Made by a program: the position numbers and the translations under genes
The notes under the pieces: model-generated
Databases searched by the model: none
Told to the model about the DNA's origin: nothing
What the model saw: the letters and a program-made list of their open reading frames with translations, nothing else
Origin: Trichuris trichiura
Lineage: Eukaryota; Nematoda; Enoplea; Trichinellida; Trichuridae
Direction of reading: 5' to 3'
DNA length: 64,000 bases
Assembly (NCBI GenBank): GCA_037903355.1
Contig: JBAJFE010000042.1
Location: 2,988,001 to 3,052,000 of the forward strand
Shown: positions 1 to 10,250 of the stretch, in pieces
How positions within the stretch are numbered: position 1 is the stretch's first letter
How the letters are laid out: each line of letters starts with the position of its first letter

Positions 1-430
1 CTATAGTGTGTGTGCGCGCATAAGTAGCGTGGACCATTGCTTTGTTCGAGATAACGACTGTCCAGCTTCCTAAGAGCACTTTCGCTTTGTTTGCTCTCAG
101 TAGTCACTGGCATTGTTCTCGCCTTCTCTTGCTATCGTTCTCATCGGTTTGTGCCCGCAGCCTGTCTCGAAGTACGAAAAAGTTACTTCGTTCTCTGTAG
201 TTGCGATTATGTTTTCGACAACTGGGTTGCAGAATTGTCTCAAAATTCTGCCTTTTATCTCGGAGCTTTCTCACCAGGGAAAAGCAGTTCCAAGCATCCC
301 ATTAGGGCGGACTTAATAAACACACATGCAAATAAAGCAGGCTGTTTTTCTTTTAAGTATGCTATACGGCCCGCGAACGGTCTTATAAACGACTAAACGG
401 TCCGCGGCACCAAAAGGTTCCCCACCCTTA
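1..430 (-). mobile_element. hAT-like non-autonomous element, partial (cut by window edge)
   Basis: This stretch is an inverted, diverged copy of 19732-20168. The shared blocks run from the GT-rich start (1-32) through to the terminal CCCCACCC near 422-430. The other copy begins CAGGGGTGGG, which resembles hAT ends of the CAGGGGTGGGCAAACT type. No transposase is readable and the short open frames here are not conserved between the copies. The element continues beyond base 1. Confidence 0.6.
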
Positions 431-553
431 TGTTAGACGCTGCACCGACTTTCCGGGAACTTTCTGAACATCCATTCTTATCTTTTTCCTAGAGTTTTGA
501 GACTTTTCTATCTTTTTACCCGCTGTTACCATTAATACAATGTACCTAATGAT

Positions 554-971
554 CAGTGATCCTCAAGGTCAGGGTCCCCCTGTGAACGTTTGGGTCCACA
601 ATTCTGATTAGTCGATTTCAAGCGTATTGATTAGCTGGATGCGAGAGCGTAGGGTAGCCCGGACATCCTAATGATGCACAAAGTTCTTTGAGGAAAGCGT
701 TTCCCGGACAGTGTGTCGAACACTAACTTTCTCACCTCCGAGCCGGCTCCTTCCACCCGGGCCTTCTTTTGAGCCAATCAGAATTGCGGGGCGCAACAGC
801 ATGCAGCTCTCTCTTATGCAGAAGACACAATACCTGATCCGTCGCAGGCTATACCTTCCTGTGCACTTCAAAACGATTGCCTAGGTGGGGCACGTGTCCT
901 GTACAGCTCAAAAGGGCTTCCTAGAGGTTCCCTTGGCAATTGCCCTCCCCACCCCAAAGTGAGAATCACTG
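554..971. mobile_element. hAT-type MITE, about 420 bp
   Basis: It starts CAGTGATCCTCAAGG and ends TGAGAATCACTG in inverted orientation, the classic CAGTGnTTCTCAA ends of hAT elements. The interior matches 50247-50714 and more weakly 41790-42320, sharing a block around 'aattgcggGgcGCAACAGCATGCA'-like sequence and the 'CTGATTAGT' segment. No coding capacity. The flanking 8-mers (CTAATGAT and CTATAGAC) no longer match, so this is an old copy. Confidence 0.7.
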
Positions 972-2129
972 CTATAGACGATTGGGTTCAGAAAGATCTG
1001 TAGCTGGTGATTGAAAATGTATGAATTGCGACATGAAAGTGACGGTAGCACAAATCTATCAGGCAGCGGAAACAATTCCGTCCCAGTAAATCTGCCAAAT
1101 GGCCGTCGGTTAAATGTCCCGTGGTCAAATAGTGGCGGCTAAGTGTCCTGACCCTGCCCAGGATTTCCAAGAGTGAAAACGCAGGCTCGCATCAAGTACG
1201 GTCAGTTTTCAGTTACGCACTTTGTCCTAATTGACACATCGCGATTGTAGCGAAGCGCAATAAAACAGTGTATGTACATGTTATTACATTGAGAAAGAGC
1301 TATGCCTGTAGATATTAATAAATTGCATTGAAAACGAAGTTCTTTCTTAAAGATGCTTGAAAATTCATAGTAATTGAAGGAAGTGAAACCCGCCAAACTT
1401 TATTTTTCGCGAAGATTTCAGAGAACATCCGTTTCCGTCTTCAGCGCGTAGGTAATAGCAGAGGACACTATAGTCGTGCAAAAATAAATGTTTTTTCGTG
1501 ATTTCAACGTTTCCCAAGTAGTGTAACGTTTTAATAGTGTTCCTCAATGGTGCGTGTCAGTGAACCTATGCGGCTGGAACGGCTCATGTTGACGCATAAT
1601 TCACGTTGATGCACAATTCAAGTTGGCGCACGGGAGTTAGGTAGTTACTGCTTATCCATTGGTATGTGACCGCCGTGCATGTGTTTCTTTGTTGTTTGCA
1701 ACGGCTTAGAATTACCCCGCTTTCATCCTGACTTCATTTCTCCGCCGTTTTTCTGTAGCAGACGTTCACTACTTTGGCTTTGCGAACATTTCAGAATTTC
1801 GAATGGGTCCAATTTTCGAGTTGTCCTCAATACGATACGAGTCGAAAGGTTGGTCGCTTGACACCACGAACGGTCGAAGTTGCGTTCTTTTTCTTGATAC
1901 GTCGAATAGAAGGCAACGTTGAATAGGTCGGAATGTCAAAGGGCTCATACTTCTAAAAGTCAAAGTTCTGAATGCACCGTGATACCAAATGGCTCATATG
2001 GCCCAGCTGGTCTAAATGTCGTGACGTTAGAATTTTGAATCAGTCCACGTCCTGAATTAGTCTAAATACCGAATGAAATGAAGGTTTGAATAGGCTGAAG
2101 AGCGGTAACTTTGAACAGGTTAAGAGCTA
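972..2129. other. Unassigned sequence, no gene seen
   Basis: No conserved reading frame, RNA gene or repeat family was recognised. The region holds only short chance open frames and mixed-composition DNA. Confidence 0.5.
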
Positions 2130-2310
2130 GAGTGGGCCAGCATCGAAACCATAGGTTCTCACAGTGGCCGATATTGCCCCCTGGGGGGGGGGCGATGGAA
2201 ACCTCGCGCGAAAGCGTTGGGAATCACGTAAGAGGAACTCTGGCAGAATTATTCCTAGCGCAAGAGGGCTATCAGAGAGACCGCCGTAGTAAGAGTGCTG
2301 ACTATTCACA
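2130..2310 (-). mobile_element. Fragment of the 22855-23908 hAT family
   Basis: The inverted complement of 23745-23912 is recognisable here: the CATAGGTTCTCA-like terminus, the 'gatattgccccctgg' G-rich block and the downstream 'aagaggaactctggcagaatta' segment. It is a one-ended fragment without coding content. Confidence 0.65.
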
Positions 2311-2531
2311 CAGGCAACGGCACACCTTTACATCTTATTATTGCTGTTCACGTTGAAAAAATACTGGTGAGGCAAAGCGCTGTTGGCCTCAGAATGGTTG
2401 AGTTAGCTTGCAAATTATCAGTCATGTTCTGAAGATTTCATTTCTTGTGAGTCCAATCTTGTTATCGTGAATTAGCAGAGTTATATTTTGAATTTCCAAT
2501 TCGCAGCAAGGTTTTCCGGGTCTTCTGCATA

Positions 2532-3527
2532 GTTGTCCCCTTGGAAGTGAAGGCGGCAACTTCAAAGGAGGTGAAGTGGTGATTATTACGTCAGAGGAAC
2601 AATGGCTACCTTAATCCTGTGATCGGCGCAGCGATGCGGACGGCCCGCGTATTAGAGAAAGAATAAAGCAGTACTGATGGCGACTATGTGTTTAACCATT
2701 CCACCTGCCGTCGTACTGTAGTTCTGTCGGCCATCCTGTTCTGCCCTAGCCTAAACCTAAACCTGAACATGTGTGTGTGTGTGTGTGTGTGTGTGTTTCG
2801 TTATTATTAGGATTATGGTTGTACGGCGTTGACGCGGACGACAAACAAGCGCAGGGGCAGAGACGCTGAACGTAAACAAGCGTTCAGTTTCAAGCACGAG
2901 AGACAGATAAGGCGAAAGGGCGTACGTACCGTCCAGTGAGGCTAAGAGTCCGGCGAAGGCGGTGGTTCCGCTGGAGGCTGTTTCGACCTGATCAGAGAAA
3001 CGCGCTCAGAAAAAATAAACGCAAACGCACGACATACCCTTCACCCGATGGCATAGTATTACTAGAGGTCGGCACAGACATAACGCACAATGAGCTTTGC
3101 GCAGTTCACCAAGGCACGACGCGGCTGAGACGGTTGACCTCTGATGCTTTTCACGAATCGCTACGACGAGGTCTTAGCGTGAACCACTGCTGGCCCCTTT
3201 GTGTTTCCCGTACCTTCAATTCATGCGCAGCGGAATAATTCTTTCGCCTTCGCTCTTTCGAAGGGGTCACTAACCGCACCAGTGACACTTGCAAACGCTA
3301 TTCCCTAGCAGTGCAGCCGAATTCTTCGGCGCTAATCCGTTAGACCGACATACGGGTCACTGCATGTGCCACTAATGCTCTTTTGTGCTGCCGCGCCAAC
3401 TACTCTGCACGTGTTCACTAAACCTGACGACAACGTCCCGCTCGTTGTGAGGCTAATCACACTTCATTACGCAGTAGAGTCGCCGAGTACGCTTTGATAC
3501 TGCCGCTGTCACTTCCGGCGAGACAAC
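2532..3527. mobile_element. TA-flanked MITE family member (copy 1)
   Basis: The ends are inverted (GTTGTCCCC...GCGAGACAAC) and flanked by TA on both sides. Subterminal sequence 'ggcggcaacttcaaagg' marks the family. The interior is collinear with 36736-37941 (copy 2) and, at its ends, with 42951-43726 (copy 3). It contains the TG microsatellite at 2771-2796 and CCTAAAC/CCTAAGC-type short repeats just before it. The 100-residue open frame at 2936-3238 is not maintained in copy 2, so I do not call it a gene. Confidence 0.7.
2771..2796. repeat. (TG)n microsatellite
   Basis: About thirteen uninterrupted TG units inside MITE copy 1. The sister copy at 37190-37202 has only four or so, showing expansion or contraction between copies. 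Confidence 0.95.
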
Positions 3528-4250
3528 TATGCAGAAGATCTGGTTTTTCTTATATACGCGTTTTCAGTGAAAGTATGTCTAATGATTGAAAAGTGTTCTG
3601 ATGCTGTTGAATCATCGAAACAGGCAGATTTCTTTTTGGTTTTGTTACTCACTGTGGTCATGAGCAAGTGTGGTTATCTCAGTGGTTTGCTGAGCTCTTT
3701 CTCGACTAAATACTGTCAGTGACTGATGGAGCGAACTTGCCGAATATCAGGAGAAATCGATTCACATATGCGACAAAACTGTGGCAGTAAGCCACCATCG
3801 ATGGTGCGCCAACAGCTGCAGCAGCAAAGTTCTCCAGAGAATTCTTACAGTTTTTATAATTTCTTTGCTAGAGGGAGTATAGTCTCTCCTTAGCACTTAG
3901 TACAAACACGTAACCGTTAGACCCTTCAGTATGATGTTTGCCGTTTATGAATGGAGCATCGGCTAGCTATAGTGACCCATAGTCAGGTGACGGTAATTCA
4001 ACAAATCTGAAAGAAAAAAAAGCAGTTGTCGACTGTTACTGTTTGTTTGGAACACCGAACCGCGTCGCGGGGCAGGCAGGGGTGGAACGGACTGCGCATA
4101 GGTTCTAGGAAGCATGAAGTGCTTCCTTGCTCGCATGTAACTTAAGTGTCATCTGTTATCTTTCGTTACGCTTTCTCTATGCCTTTCGTCGCACTTAATA
4201 TCGTATCTTCGTTAGAATAAGTGTGATTGCTTGACTGTCCCTGTACATAT
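3528..4250. other. Unassigned sequence, no gene seen
   Basis: No family or gene was recognised. The segment has many stops in all frames. Confidence 0.45.
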
Positions 4251-4254
4251 ATAT

Positions 4255-4700
4255 TTAAGTCTTAACTTCTTTTTATTTTCTTTTTATTTAACAACGCATT
4301 TTTCATTTTCACTTCAATCTGGTTTGTTGTCACTACAACTTTCCTTGGTGTGGGTAAAAAACAAATAGACGCACATTGCTTTTTTTCAAGAAAGGCTAAT
4401 GAATGCTTCTTGCTTAAGTGACTCCATGTTCTGAAAATTGTGAGAAGAGATATGAAAGGCAAGCAGAAATTTTCGCATCATAAAATGGTTGGTGGAAGAG
4501 CAGGAGAGTTATCGTACGTCTTTCGCGTGACGAGGAGTTGAAGTCTTTTCTGCAAAATGTTCACACAAGTAGTGGTATTGCAACAATGTGCTCGCCTGGG
4601 GCCCCCAAGGGGGGCCGAGAGGGTGTCAGGGGGGGGGGGCCGAAATCGAAAATTTTTCAGAGGGGGGGGGCAGGAGGCCGTCAAGGGGGGGGCTGAAAAG
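4255..4700 (-). mobile_element. hAT element internal fragment
   Basis: Bases 4290-4560 match, in inverted orientation, the interior of the hAT at 22855-23908 (about 23020-23340), including the 'aagcaagaagcattcattagcc' block. It continues into a G-rich terminal zone (4590-4690). The 66-residue frame at 4262-4462 is also partly open in the other copy, so it may be a transposase-derived tract, but no hAT catalytic motif is visible. Confidence 0.6.
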
Positions 4701-4740
4701 CCTTATTGGAACAAGCGTAGTTAGGTAGATCGGAAGGGTG

Positions 4741-4822
4741 AAAATTTATGCCAGTCCTCTATAGAGGATTGGTTAACCCTTAGCAGCATCCCTTTATAGA
4801 GGATTGGCATAAATTCTCACTC
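4741..4822. repeat. Short inverted repeat around CCTCTATAGAGGATTGG
   Basis: The block 'aatttatgccagtcctctat' is answered by 'tatagaggattggcataaat' about 40 bases on, so the two arms can form a hairpin. The inner CCTCTATAGAGG is itself a palindrome. It may be a tiny palindromic MITE. No target duplication could be assigned. Confidence 0.6.
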
Positions 4823-4984
4823 GACTCGACGAAGTTGTTTCATTGTTAGTTTCGAAGAACCCCAAGTGCTCTTTTCAAATGATTTGACGACTATATATTC
4901 GCACTGTATCATTGCATAAACTTGATCCTAGGAGGTTGCCGTTGAAAGCTGATTGGCTCCTATACAAAAAACGCAAAAATTAAT

Positions 4985-5065
4985 CGACCAATAGAAAAAG
5001 GGGGGGCCTGGCACCTGAGGACACCTTCCAAGGGGGCCTAGCGCAGAAAAGGTTGAGAATGGCTG
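4985..5065. mobile_element. hAT terminal fragment
   Basis: GGCCT-rich subterminal sequence followed by AAAAGGTTGAGAATGGCTG, a variant of the hAT end found intact at the right of 5074-5247. Only this end is clear. Confidence 0.5.
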
Positions 5066-5073
5066 ATCTAAAC

Positions 5074-5247
5074 CAGTGTTTGTTTCTCAACGTGGGCCCT
5101 GGGGCCCCCCTGGGGGGCCCTGGGAGATTATAGGAGAGCCCTGGAAGCCAGGGGGGCCCTGGAGGATAATGCGGCAGGACATTGTCCCAATAAACGGTGG
5201 GCCCTGGCCTAGGGGAGCCCTGGGGCAAAAAAGGTTGAGAAACTATG
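5074..5247. mobile_element. 174-bp hAT MITE with 8-bp target duplication
   Basis: The element starts CAGTGTTTGTTTCTCAACG and ends GGTTGAGAAACTATG. It is flanked on both sides by the identical 8-mer ATCTAAAC (5066-5073 and 5248-5255). An 8-bp duplication is the hAT hallmark. The interior is GGGCCCTGG-rich and non-coding. Confidence 0.85.
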
Positions 5248-5255
5248 ATCTAAAC

Positions 5256-5620
5256 GGTTGGAACGACGAATAGGCTGCGATTCTGCATGTGTAGAAATCT
5301 TGAATACTGTACATTACGGTTTATAAGATTCCCCCCTACCTAAGTAAGGGGTGGTAATTGGCCCAGTTACAGCGACGCTGATTGCTCAAGTCTTGGTCAA
5401 TTTTGATTGGTAAGTTTTCAAGGAATGCTAATCGTCCATTCAATTGAAACCGTCTTGCGTCAACTTCAACGAAACCTGATCAGCTGCTGCCGATCAGCGC
5501 GTGTTGTATAGCACTGCGTAGGCTATGAGACATGAATCGTATTGAATAGGTTTATTGGACGTCTATTACAACTGTTCCATGTAAAACACAGATGAATAGA
5601 TTGTAGAAGCGGATAAACAT
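5256..5620. other. Unassigned sequence, no gene seen
   Basis: No recognisable gene or repeat lies between the hAT MITE and the gypsy fragment. Confidence 0.45.
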
Positions 5621-5819
5621 GGTTCATGAAGCGGAGAATATTAATAACAAGAGATAAAACGGTTATGCTAAATATGGTCTTCGTCACTGTCCGGCAGTTC
5701 ATCGTCTTCTGTGTCGCCCAACAGGGTAGAAATCGAGCACTTTCGAAAACACTTCATAACGGTTTCCGTCTTTACTTTGCTCCATGCCTTTATTACGAAC
5801 TGGCACTGGAAATTGGGCG

Positions 5820-6490
5820 ATGGAGCTCGCTACTCACCTCACAAAGCGTTCTAGCTCCATTTGACAACTCGTCATCAACTACTCTCATACGTGACGTATC
5901 ACCTTATGGAGTGGGAGCCGTCCTGAGTCAAAAGAAGCCAAGTGGTCAGGAGGGTGCAGTCGCTTTTGCATCACGTCCTCTAACAACGACAGAACGTAAC
6001 TACGCACAGACAGACAAGAAAGCTCTAGCAGTAGTAACAGGAGTCAATAAGTTTCATCACTTCCTTTACGGCCGAAAATTCACACCGATAACGGACCACA
6101 AACCGCTTCTCAGATTTTTCACCACTGACAAACCAACGCCAGAAATACTTTCACCAAAGATGTTGAGGTGGTCTATGTTTTTGTTAGCTTACAAATTCAT
6201 TCTGTACAAGCTAGGATCAGAAATCTCCAACGCTGATGCGCTAAGCAGGCTATCTCAAAAGCCGCTAGAGACAGAGGTACCAGGTATTCCGGAGGTACTT
6301 TTCCTGGAAGAATTACCGGCCCCTCCACTCACGGCAACCGACATTTCCAGGATGACTTTGCTTGATCCCGTGCTGAGCCGTGTACCAAACTAGGTATGGA
6401 AAAGATGCCCAGCCAAGGTTGACAAAGCTTTCGAACCATTCGCTAACAAGAAAAATGAACTGTCAGTTCATAAGAATTGCCTTCTTTGGA
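5820..6490 (+). pseudogene. Ty3/gypsy pol fragment (RNase H, start of integrase linker)
   Basis: The frame open from 5626 to 6393 reads as gypsy RNase H from about 5830: RDVSPYGVGAVLSQ, then YAQTDKKALAVV, ITDHKPLLRFF and the connection motif SNADALSRL. After a frame break, 6440-6490 continues with NKKNELSVHKNCLLW, typical of the segment before the integrase zinc finger. The glutamate usually seen in the EKEALA-type motif is replaced (TDKK). No LTR, protease or integrase core is present. It is a dead internal fragment, and a second gypsy relic lies at 59256-60890. Residues before 5830 show no gypsy similarity I can recognise. Confidence 0.85.
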
Positions 6491-6879
6491 AAAGAATTCG
6501 CCCAGGATATCTCGATATTTATCTCTGCCAGGGAAAAGGGGCGTATTTGAAGATACCGCCACCTTATTTCCTGGCTCGCACATTACCCTCGCCACTTCAT
6601 ACCTGCAGGAATTCCTACACATACATGAATGCATCAGCGGTCATGACTGCGCCATTAATTCTCTTTTCTTGCCCGAGTTACCTAGTCTGTTAATCGTGTG
6701 AAACAGGCGACCCACTCACCTCCATTTGCAGGTATTTATGAGGACTTTTCATCAAGTCTGGCAGTCTCTGTCTGGTTTCTCGCTTCCAACGTCTATAATC
6801 TATGTGATAGCGTATACTCAATAAACGGTTATTAGAATGTCTCAAGAGTGTGTTATCAGCAATTAAGCTAAGACGCAAC
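6491..6879. other. Unassigned sequence, no gene seen
   Basis: No recognisable gene or repeat between the gypsy fragment and the Tigger tail. Confidence 0.4.
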
Positions 6880-7728
6880 ATCTAGATCAAGGAGTAATCA
6901 AGACATTTAAAGCGAAATACCGGACCCAGCTTTTGCAGTGGGTCATTAGCAAAGCAGAACTCACCAGCTCGTCTGTGGGAGCGACTTCGATTGCTGCGTC
7001 CATTAATGCTTTGAACGCCGTACTTTGGATCAATTCTCCAGGAATAAGGTTCAACTGGAGGCAATAAGGTACTGCTTTAGGAGAGCTAAATTCGTCAGAG
7101 ACCAAGAGGATGGTGTCGAGCTCCAGCCTCATAGTCCGACTCGCGAAGCAGAGTTTGAAGGAGTAGATTTCGAAAATTTCGTTGCAATGGATGATGAGTT
7201 GGCCACTTCTACCGAACCTGACCGACAAGCAATTTTCCAATTTATACTAGCCGAAGCGGGAATGAGCGTAGAAGCAAGCAGCGCAGGAGACGACGCAAAG
7301 GAGGAAAACGACAATGAGGCGGAAATGGTACAAAAGCTGAAAGAAGAGGACGTCGGGCGCATGTTAGCGCAGCTGAAGTGTTTTGCTGCTGAAAAATGCT
7401 CAGAAATGTTGAGCGGAGTAGCTAGCGCGGGAGGCCGCCCTTACCGCGTATATTTTTAGTAGGAACAAGCACCACACTAAGGTTGACACCCTTTTTGGCA
7501 AGCATTGTAGTCCCTAAAAAGCGTATGCATGATTTTACAGCGTTATTTTTACGCATATCGCCATTTAATAGACCTCTAATTGATGCTGTGAAACAGAATA
7601 AAATGCATACAGATGCTAATCTATTCAGCCGAGCCGCTTATGCCCACAATTTCCCTATCTCGACCACCTCCCTATGTTGACAAGTTTTCCCCAGTCTGCT
7701 GGATGGTCAACTTACGGGAGTTCAACTG
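6880..7728 (+). pseudogene. Tigger/pogo transposase C-terminus plus 3' end (copy A)
   Basis: LDQGVIKTFKAKYRTQLL opens this piece (third catalytic Asp region of Tigger DDE transposases), runs in one frame to about 7035, then shifts to the frame open at 7025-7459, which carries the acidic C-terminal tail. The 3' UTR ends CTTACGGGAGTTCAACTG followed by TA (7729-7730), the rightmost Tigger end. The same tail and end occur inverted at 17390-18000 and at 62568-63466. The N-terminal two thirds is missing. Frameshifts and truncation make it non-functional. Confidence 0.85.
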
Positions 7729-7730
7729 TA

Positions 7731-8105
7731 CTTAGAATTGCACTTCATAGCTCACTAAACCTTTCAACATGTTCACTTTTGACAGTACCGCTTTTGTGTA
7801 GACAGCTGGTAACTTCCTGTACATTTAAAAATATGCTTAAGAAGTACAGCTTAAGGTAAACGAAGTAAAAACAAGCATAAACTACCAAGGGAGCCACTCG
7901 ATTATCCGGACTATTCAGGCTTCCATTTAAAACAAATAATTGAAGTTGTACGTACGCAATCGGTTTAAGAAATAAATCTCATCTCTCAGCGTCGCAAATC
8001 CAAACCACTAAACGTTGGTATACAACCAGTACTCTTCGTACGACTAACTACGCAACAATTCCGCAGCGAGTGAGCGTCACGTGACAGGCTAAAAGCCCTG
8101 CACGT
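7731..8105. other. Upstream region of the E2 gene; nothing else seen
   Basis: No repeat family was recognised. It probably contains distal regulatory DNA for the gene that follows, but no specific site can be supported. Confidence 0.35.
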
Positions 8106-8110
8106 CCAAA

Positions 8111-8118
8111 CGGGGTAT
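8111..8118 (+). promoter_or_regulatory. Possible TATA box for the E2 gene
   Basis: TATATAGA about 210 bases upstream of the chosen ATG. A 5' UTR exon between here and the acceptor at 8317 would fit the distance, but the transcription start is not visible. Confidence 0.3.
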
Positions 8119-8321
8119 ATAGAGCGATTGTTATGACTGTCGCTTTAAAATTAAGCAGGAGTGATGGTTTACTGTACTTGTTCTGACGTTGCGTAACGTT
8201 TGGCTTGCTGGTATGGAATGATTTTTAAAGTGTTTAACTTTAATAGCTTGTGAAGAAAACTTAGGCCGGCTACTATCATTGTTCATAGGATTTTCTGTTG
8301 TGTGGTTTTGTTTTTAGAATA

Positions 8322-9188
8322 ATGGAGGGACAGTACAACACGCACAATCCAGCGGTAAAACGCCTGATGCGAGAAGCCATGGAGTTGAGAAATCCAACAG
8401 AATTATTCGTCGCTGCGCCGCTGAATGAGAATTTGTTCGAATGGCACTTTACAATTCGAGGACCAGCTGACAGTGATTTCAATGGTGGTATATTTCATGG
8501 CAGGATAACCCTTCCACCAGATTACCCAATGAAACCGCCTAGCATAATCATGCTGACACCCAATGGACGTTTTGAAACGAACACAAAGATATGTCTCAGC
8601 ATATCAGGACATCATCCCGAAAACTGGCAGCCTTCTTGGTCTATTAGGACAGCGCTATTGGCTATCATAGGATTTATGCCTTCTTCACCTGCTGGAGCAG
8701 TAGGTTCTTTAGATATGCCCCCTGAGGAGCGAAAATTGCTGGCGAAAAAGTCGCTAAATTGGCACTGCACAGTGTGCAACGTGCGCATGAAGGATGTGCT
8801 GCCACCGCTGACAGCGGCTTCAGCAGATATGCGCCAAGAGGCAAAAGTGTTGGGTCGTAGTGTGTTGTCATCTGCTGAATCTGCCACTTCAACAATCCTG
8901 TCAAATCCGTATCCTGTGCTACAAGATAGAGGGCAGCCACCTGTTGATCCTGCTCCTTCGGAAGGCAATACTGTTACAACGGCAGGGTCCCAATCGGTTG
9001 AACAACATCTTCGAAATCGTCTTTTGGGAAGTCGCGCTGAACGTGGTCATGTTGGCCTATCGTATTCCACTAGTGGGCGCACTGAAAGGATCGCTATTGA
9101 TATTACCTTGGCGTTTTTCATTGTCTTATTGGTTGTTTTGGTAATTCGTCGTGTTTATGTACAAAACGAATGGCGTTTTCATCAGTGA
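8322..9188 (+). CDS. UBE2J1: UBE2J1-like tail-anchored ubiquitin-conjugating enzyme E2
   Basis: A 288-residue protein. Family knowledge: UBC6e/UBE2J1 is an ER-membrane E2 that charges ubiquitin for ER-associated degradation with RING E3s of the Hrd1/gp78 type. Seen here: an E2 fold from residue 10 (PAVKRLMREAMEL), LFEWHFTIRGP, YPMKPPSIIMLTPNGRF, and the active-site segment TKICLSISGHHPENWQPSW with Cys91, the same number as in the human enzyme. A variable linker (about 165-250) follows, then one C-terminal membrane helix (about 257-277) and a short lumenal tail. The frame is open from 8298, but a pyrimidine-rich 3' splice site (ttttgtttttag, AG at 8316-8317) directly precedes AATAATGG, so the ATG at 8322 is the likely start and a 5' UTR intron is inferred. 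The whole coding region is one exon with no frame damage. The orthologue is usually multi-exon in vertebrates, so a retrogene is possible, although no poly(A) tract or target duplication is evident. Confidence 0.93.
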   Translation: MEGQYNTHNPAVKRLMREAMELRNPTELFVAAPLNENLFEWHFTIRGPADSDFNGGIFHGRITLPPDYPMKPPSIIMLTPNGRFETNTKICLSISGHHPENWQPSWSIRTALLAIIGFMPSSPAGAVGSLDMPPEERKLLAKKSLNWHCTVCNVRMKDVLPPLTAASADMRQEAKVLGRSVLSSAESATSTILSNPYPVLQDRGQPPVDPAPSEGNTVTTAGSQSVEQHLRNRLLGSRAERGHVGLSYSTSGRTERIAIDITLAFFIVLLVVLVIRRVYVQNEWRFHQ

Positions 9189-9880
9189 AAGACATTCCAA
9201 CTGCTAAATGGCGTTCTTTAATGGGTCGTTTACTAAAGCAAGTGTGCGTAATGTGAACAGAAGCGCGCTCATAGAAGTATATCCTTTTTCTTATTCATAT
9301 TTCGTCCTCTTTTTTTCGCACCAATTTTCAGTGACGGCTTTTTCACGTTGTCGGCGACGTCTGTTATTAAACTACACAAGTGCCTTACAGGTAAATTGAT
9401 TAGCAAGTTGTTAGGAAAAGGAGGCCATCGCTAGCATCCCTGTCGAAAGAAGTGCAATTCCCAAATGTACAAAAAAATTGTCCTGTACTTTCTCAAACAA
9501 TTTGTTCGTCCATTCCCTGATAGTGCACTTTGCAATTTAATTAGAGGCTTCTACGACGACGGGAAAAAGCAGCGAGTGAAGATAAGTATGGAAACACCAA
9601 TTTTTATTTAAAGATCCCCAGTGTTCCGATTTCAACGGTGAGCAGATTGACTTTTGGAAAACGTTGATGTTCGGTTAAGTAAGGACGAAGGAAAAGCGCG
9701 TTTTCATTAATCGTTCTTGCCTTTGCAAGGTTTGCACTCATCAGGTAAATTATAATGAAAGTTAGTAACTGATGAATTCTTTGGTTGCTCTCATGAATGT
9801 AAATATTAAGCACCTTCCGGTTTATACTCCTAACTAAACTGTTTGAAAGTGGACCTGTGTTGGTAACAGGAGCTTGATTT
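9189..9880. other. 3' flank of the E2 gene; no gene seen
   Basis: An ATTAAA hexamer near 9366 could serve as a polyadenylation signal. The rest shows no conserved frame. The 95-residue open frame on the minus strand (9604-9891) resembles nothing I know. Confidence 0.4.
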
Positions 9881-9889
9881 TCACATTGC

Positions 9890-10250
9890 AATCAAAGCCT
9901 TGGCGCAAAAGTTTTATGCTATGAAAAGAGAATGTACGCTTACAGAAAATTAAGGAAGCTCTGTACATTAGAAATAACCTACAACCGAGATAAAGGAGCG
10001 GAAATAAATGAACTATGGACGAATATTGTCATCCGCTCGAAATGCTGACAGACAAAGAAAAACTACAAGGCCCACTTTAAAACACTCGCCTTTAAACAGC
10101 TATTACACTTTGTACGTCACTTATGCACTTTATTCATACGTCAATTTAAGACCGCTGATGACGGGTCGCGTTTGGACCCGAAAGCTACGGAGAATTTAGT
10201 AATAAAAGTTTTTCAACGGGACTCAAAATCCGTATAAAAAAGAAGCAACC
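9890..10250 (+). mobile_element. Penelope-like element 3' end (GIY-YIG tail and terminal repeat)
   Basis: Translation gives YRKLRKLCTLEITYNRDKGAE then INELWTNIV, matching the C-terminal tail after the GIY-YIG endonuclease of Penelope-like elements seen elsewhere in the window (for example RRFKEALYIRHNHTINRDKG at 25830). The terminal repeat follows, with the hammerhead-like motif at 10155-10185 and the end 'aacgggactcaaaatccgtat'. A minus-strand copy of the same end lies at 56530-56740. The 5' part is missing. Confidence 0.8.
10155..10185 (+). ncRNA. Hammerhead-ribozyme-like core in Penelope terminal repeat
   Basis: CTGATGA, a GGGTC...GACCC helix II and GAAAGC in order. Hammerhead motifs are established in the terminal repeats of Penelope-like elements. 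Helix I is not obvious here. Confidence 0.6.

Noticed and set aside
546..979. 8-bp target duplication for the hAT MITE at 554-971
   Set aside because: The flanking 8-mers CTAATGAT and CTATAGAC do not match well enough to call.
2936..3238. 100-residue Arg-rich frame in MITE copy 1
   Set aside because: Not conserved in MITE copy 2, where frameshifts interrupt it; composition reflects the repeat.
4620..4690. G-runs (also 25320-25332) as functional G-quadruplex elements
   Set aside because: They lie in degenerate hAT/MITE ends and may also be sequencing-prone homopolymers; no conserved four-run arrangement between copies.
7129..7362. Serine-rich minus-strand frames over the Tigger tails (7129-7362, 17381-17773, 62921-63400)
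   Set aside because: They are antisense shadows of the acidic Asp/Glu-rich transposase tail.
8298..8321. ATG at 8298 as the start of the UBE2J1 gene
   Set aside because: The eight extra codons overlap a polypyrimidine tract and AG that look like a 3' splice site, and family alignment begins at the ATG at 8322, which places the active-site Cys at residue 91.
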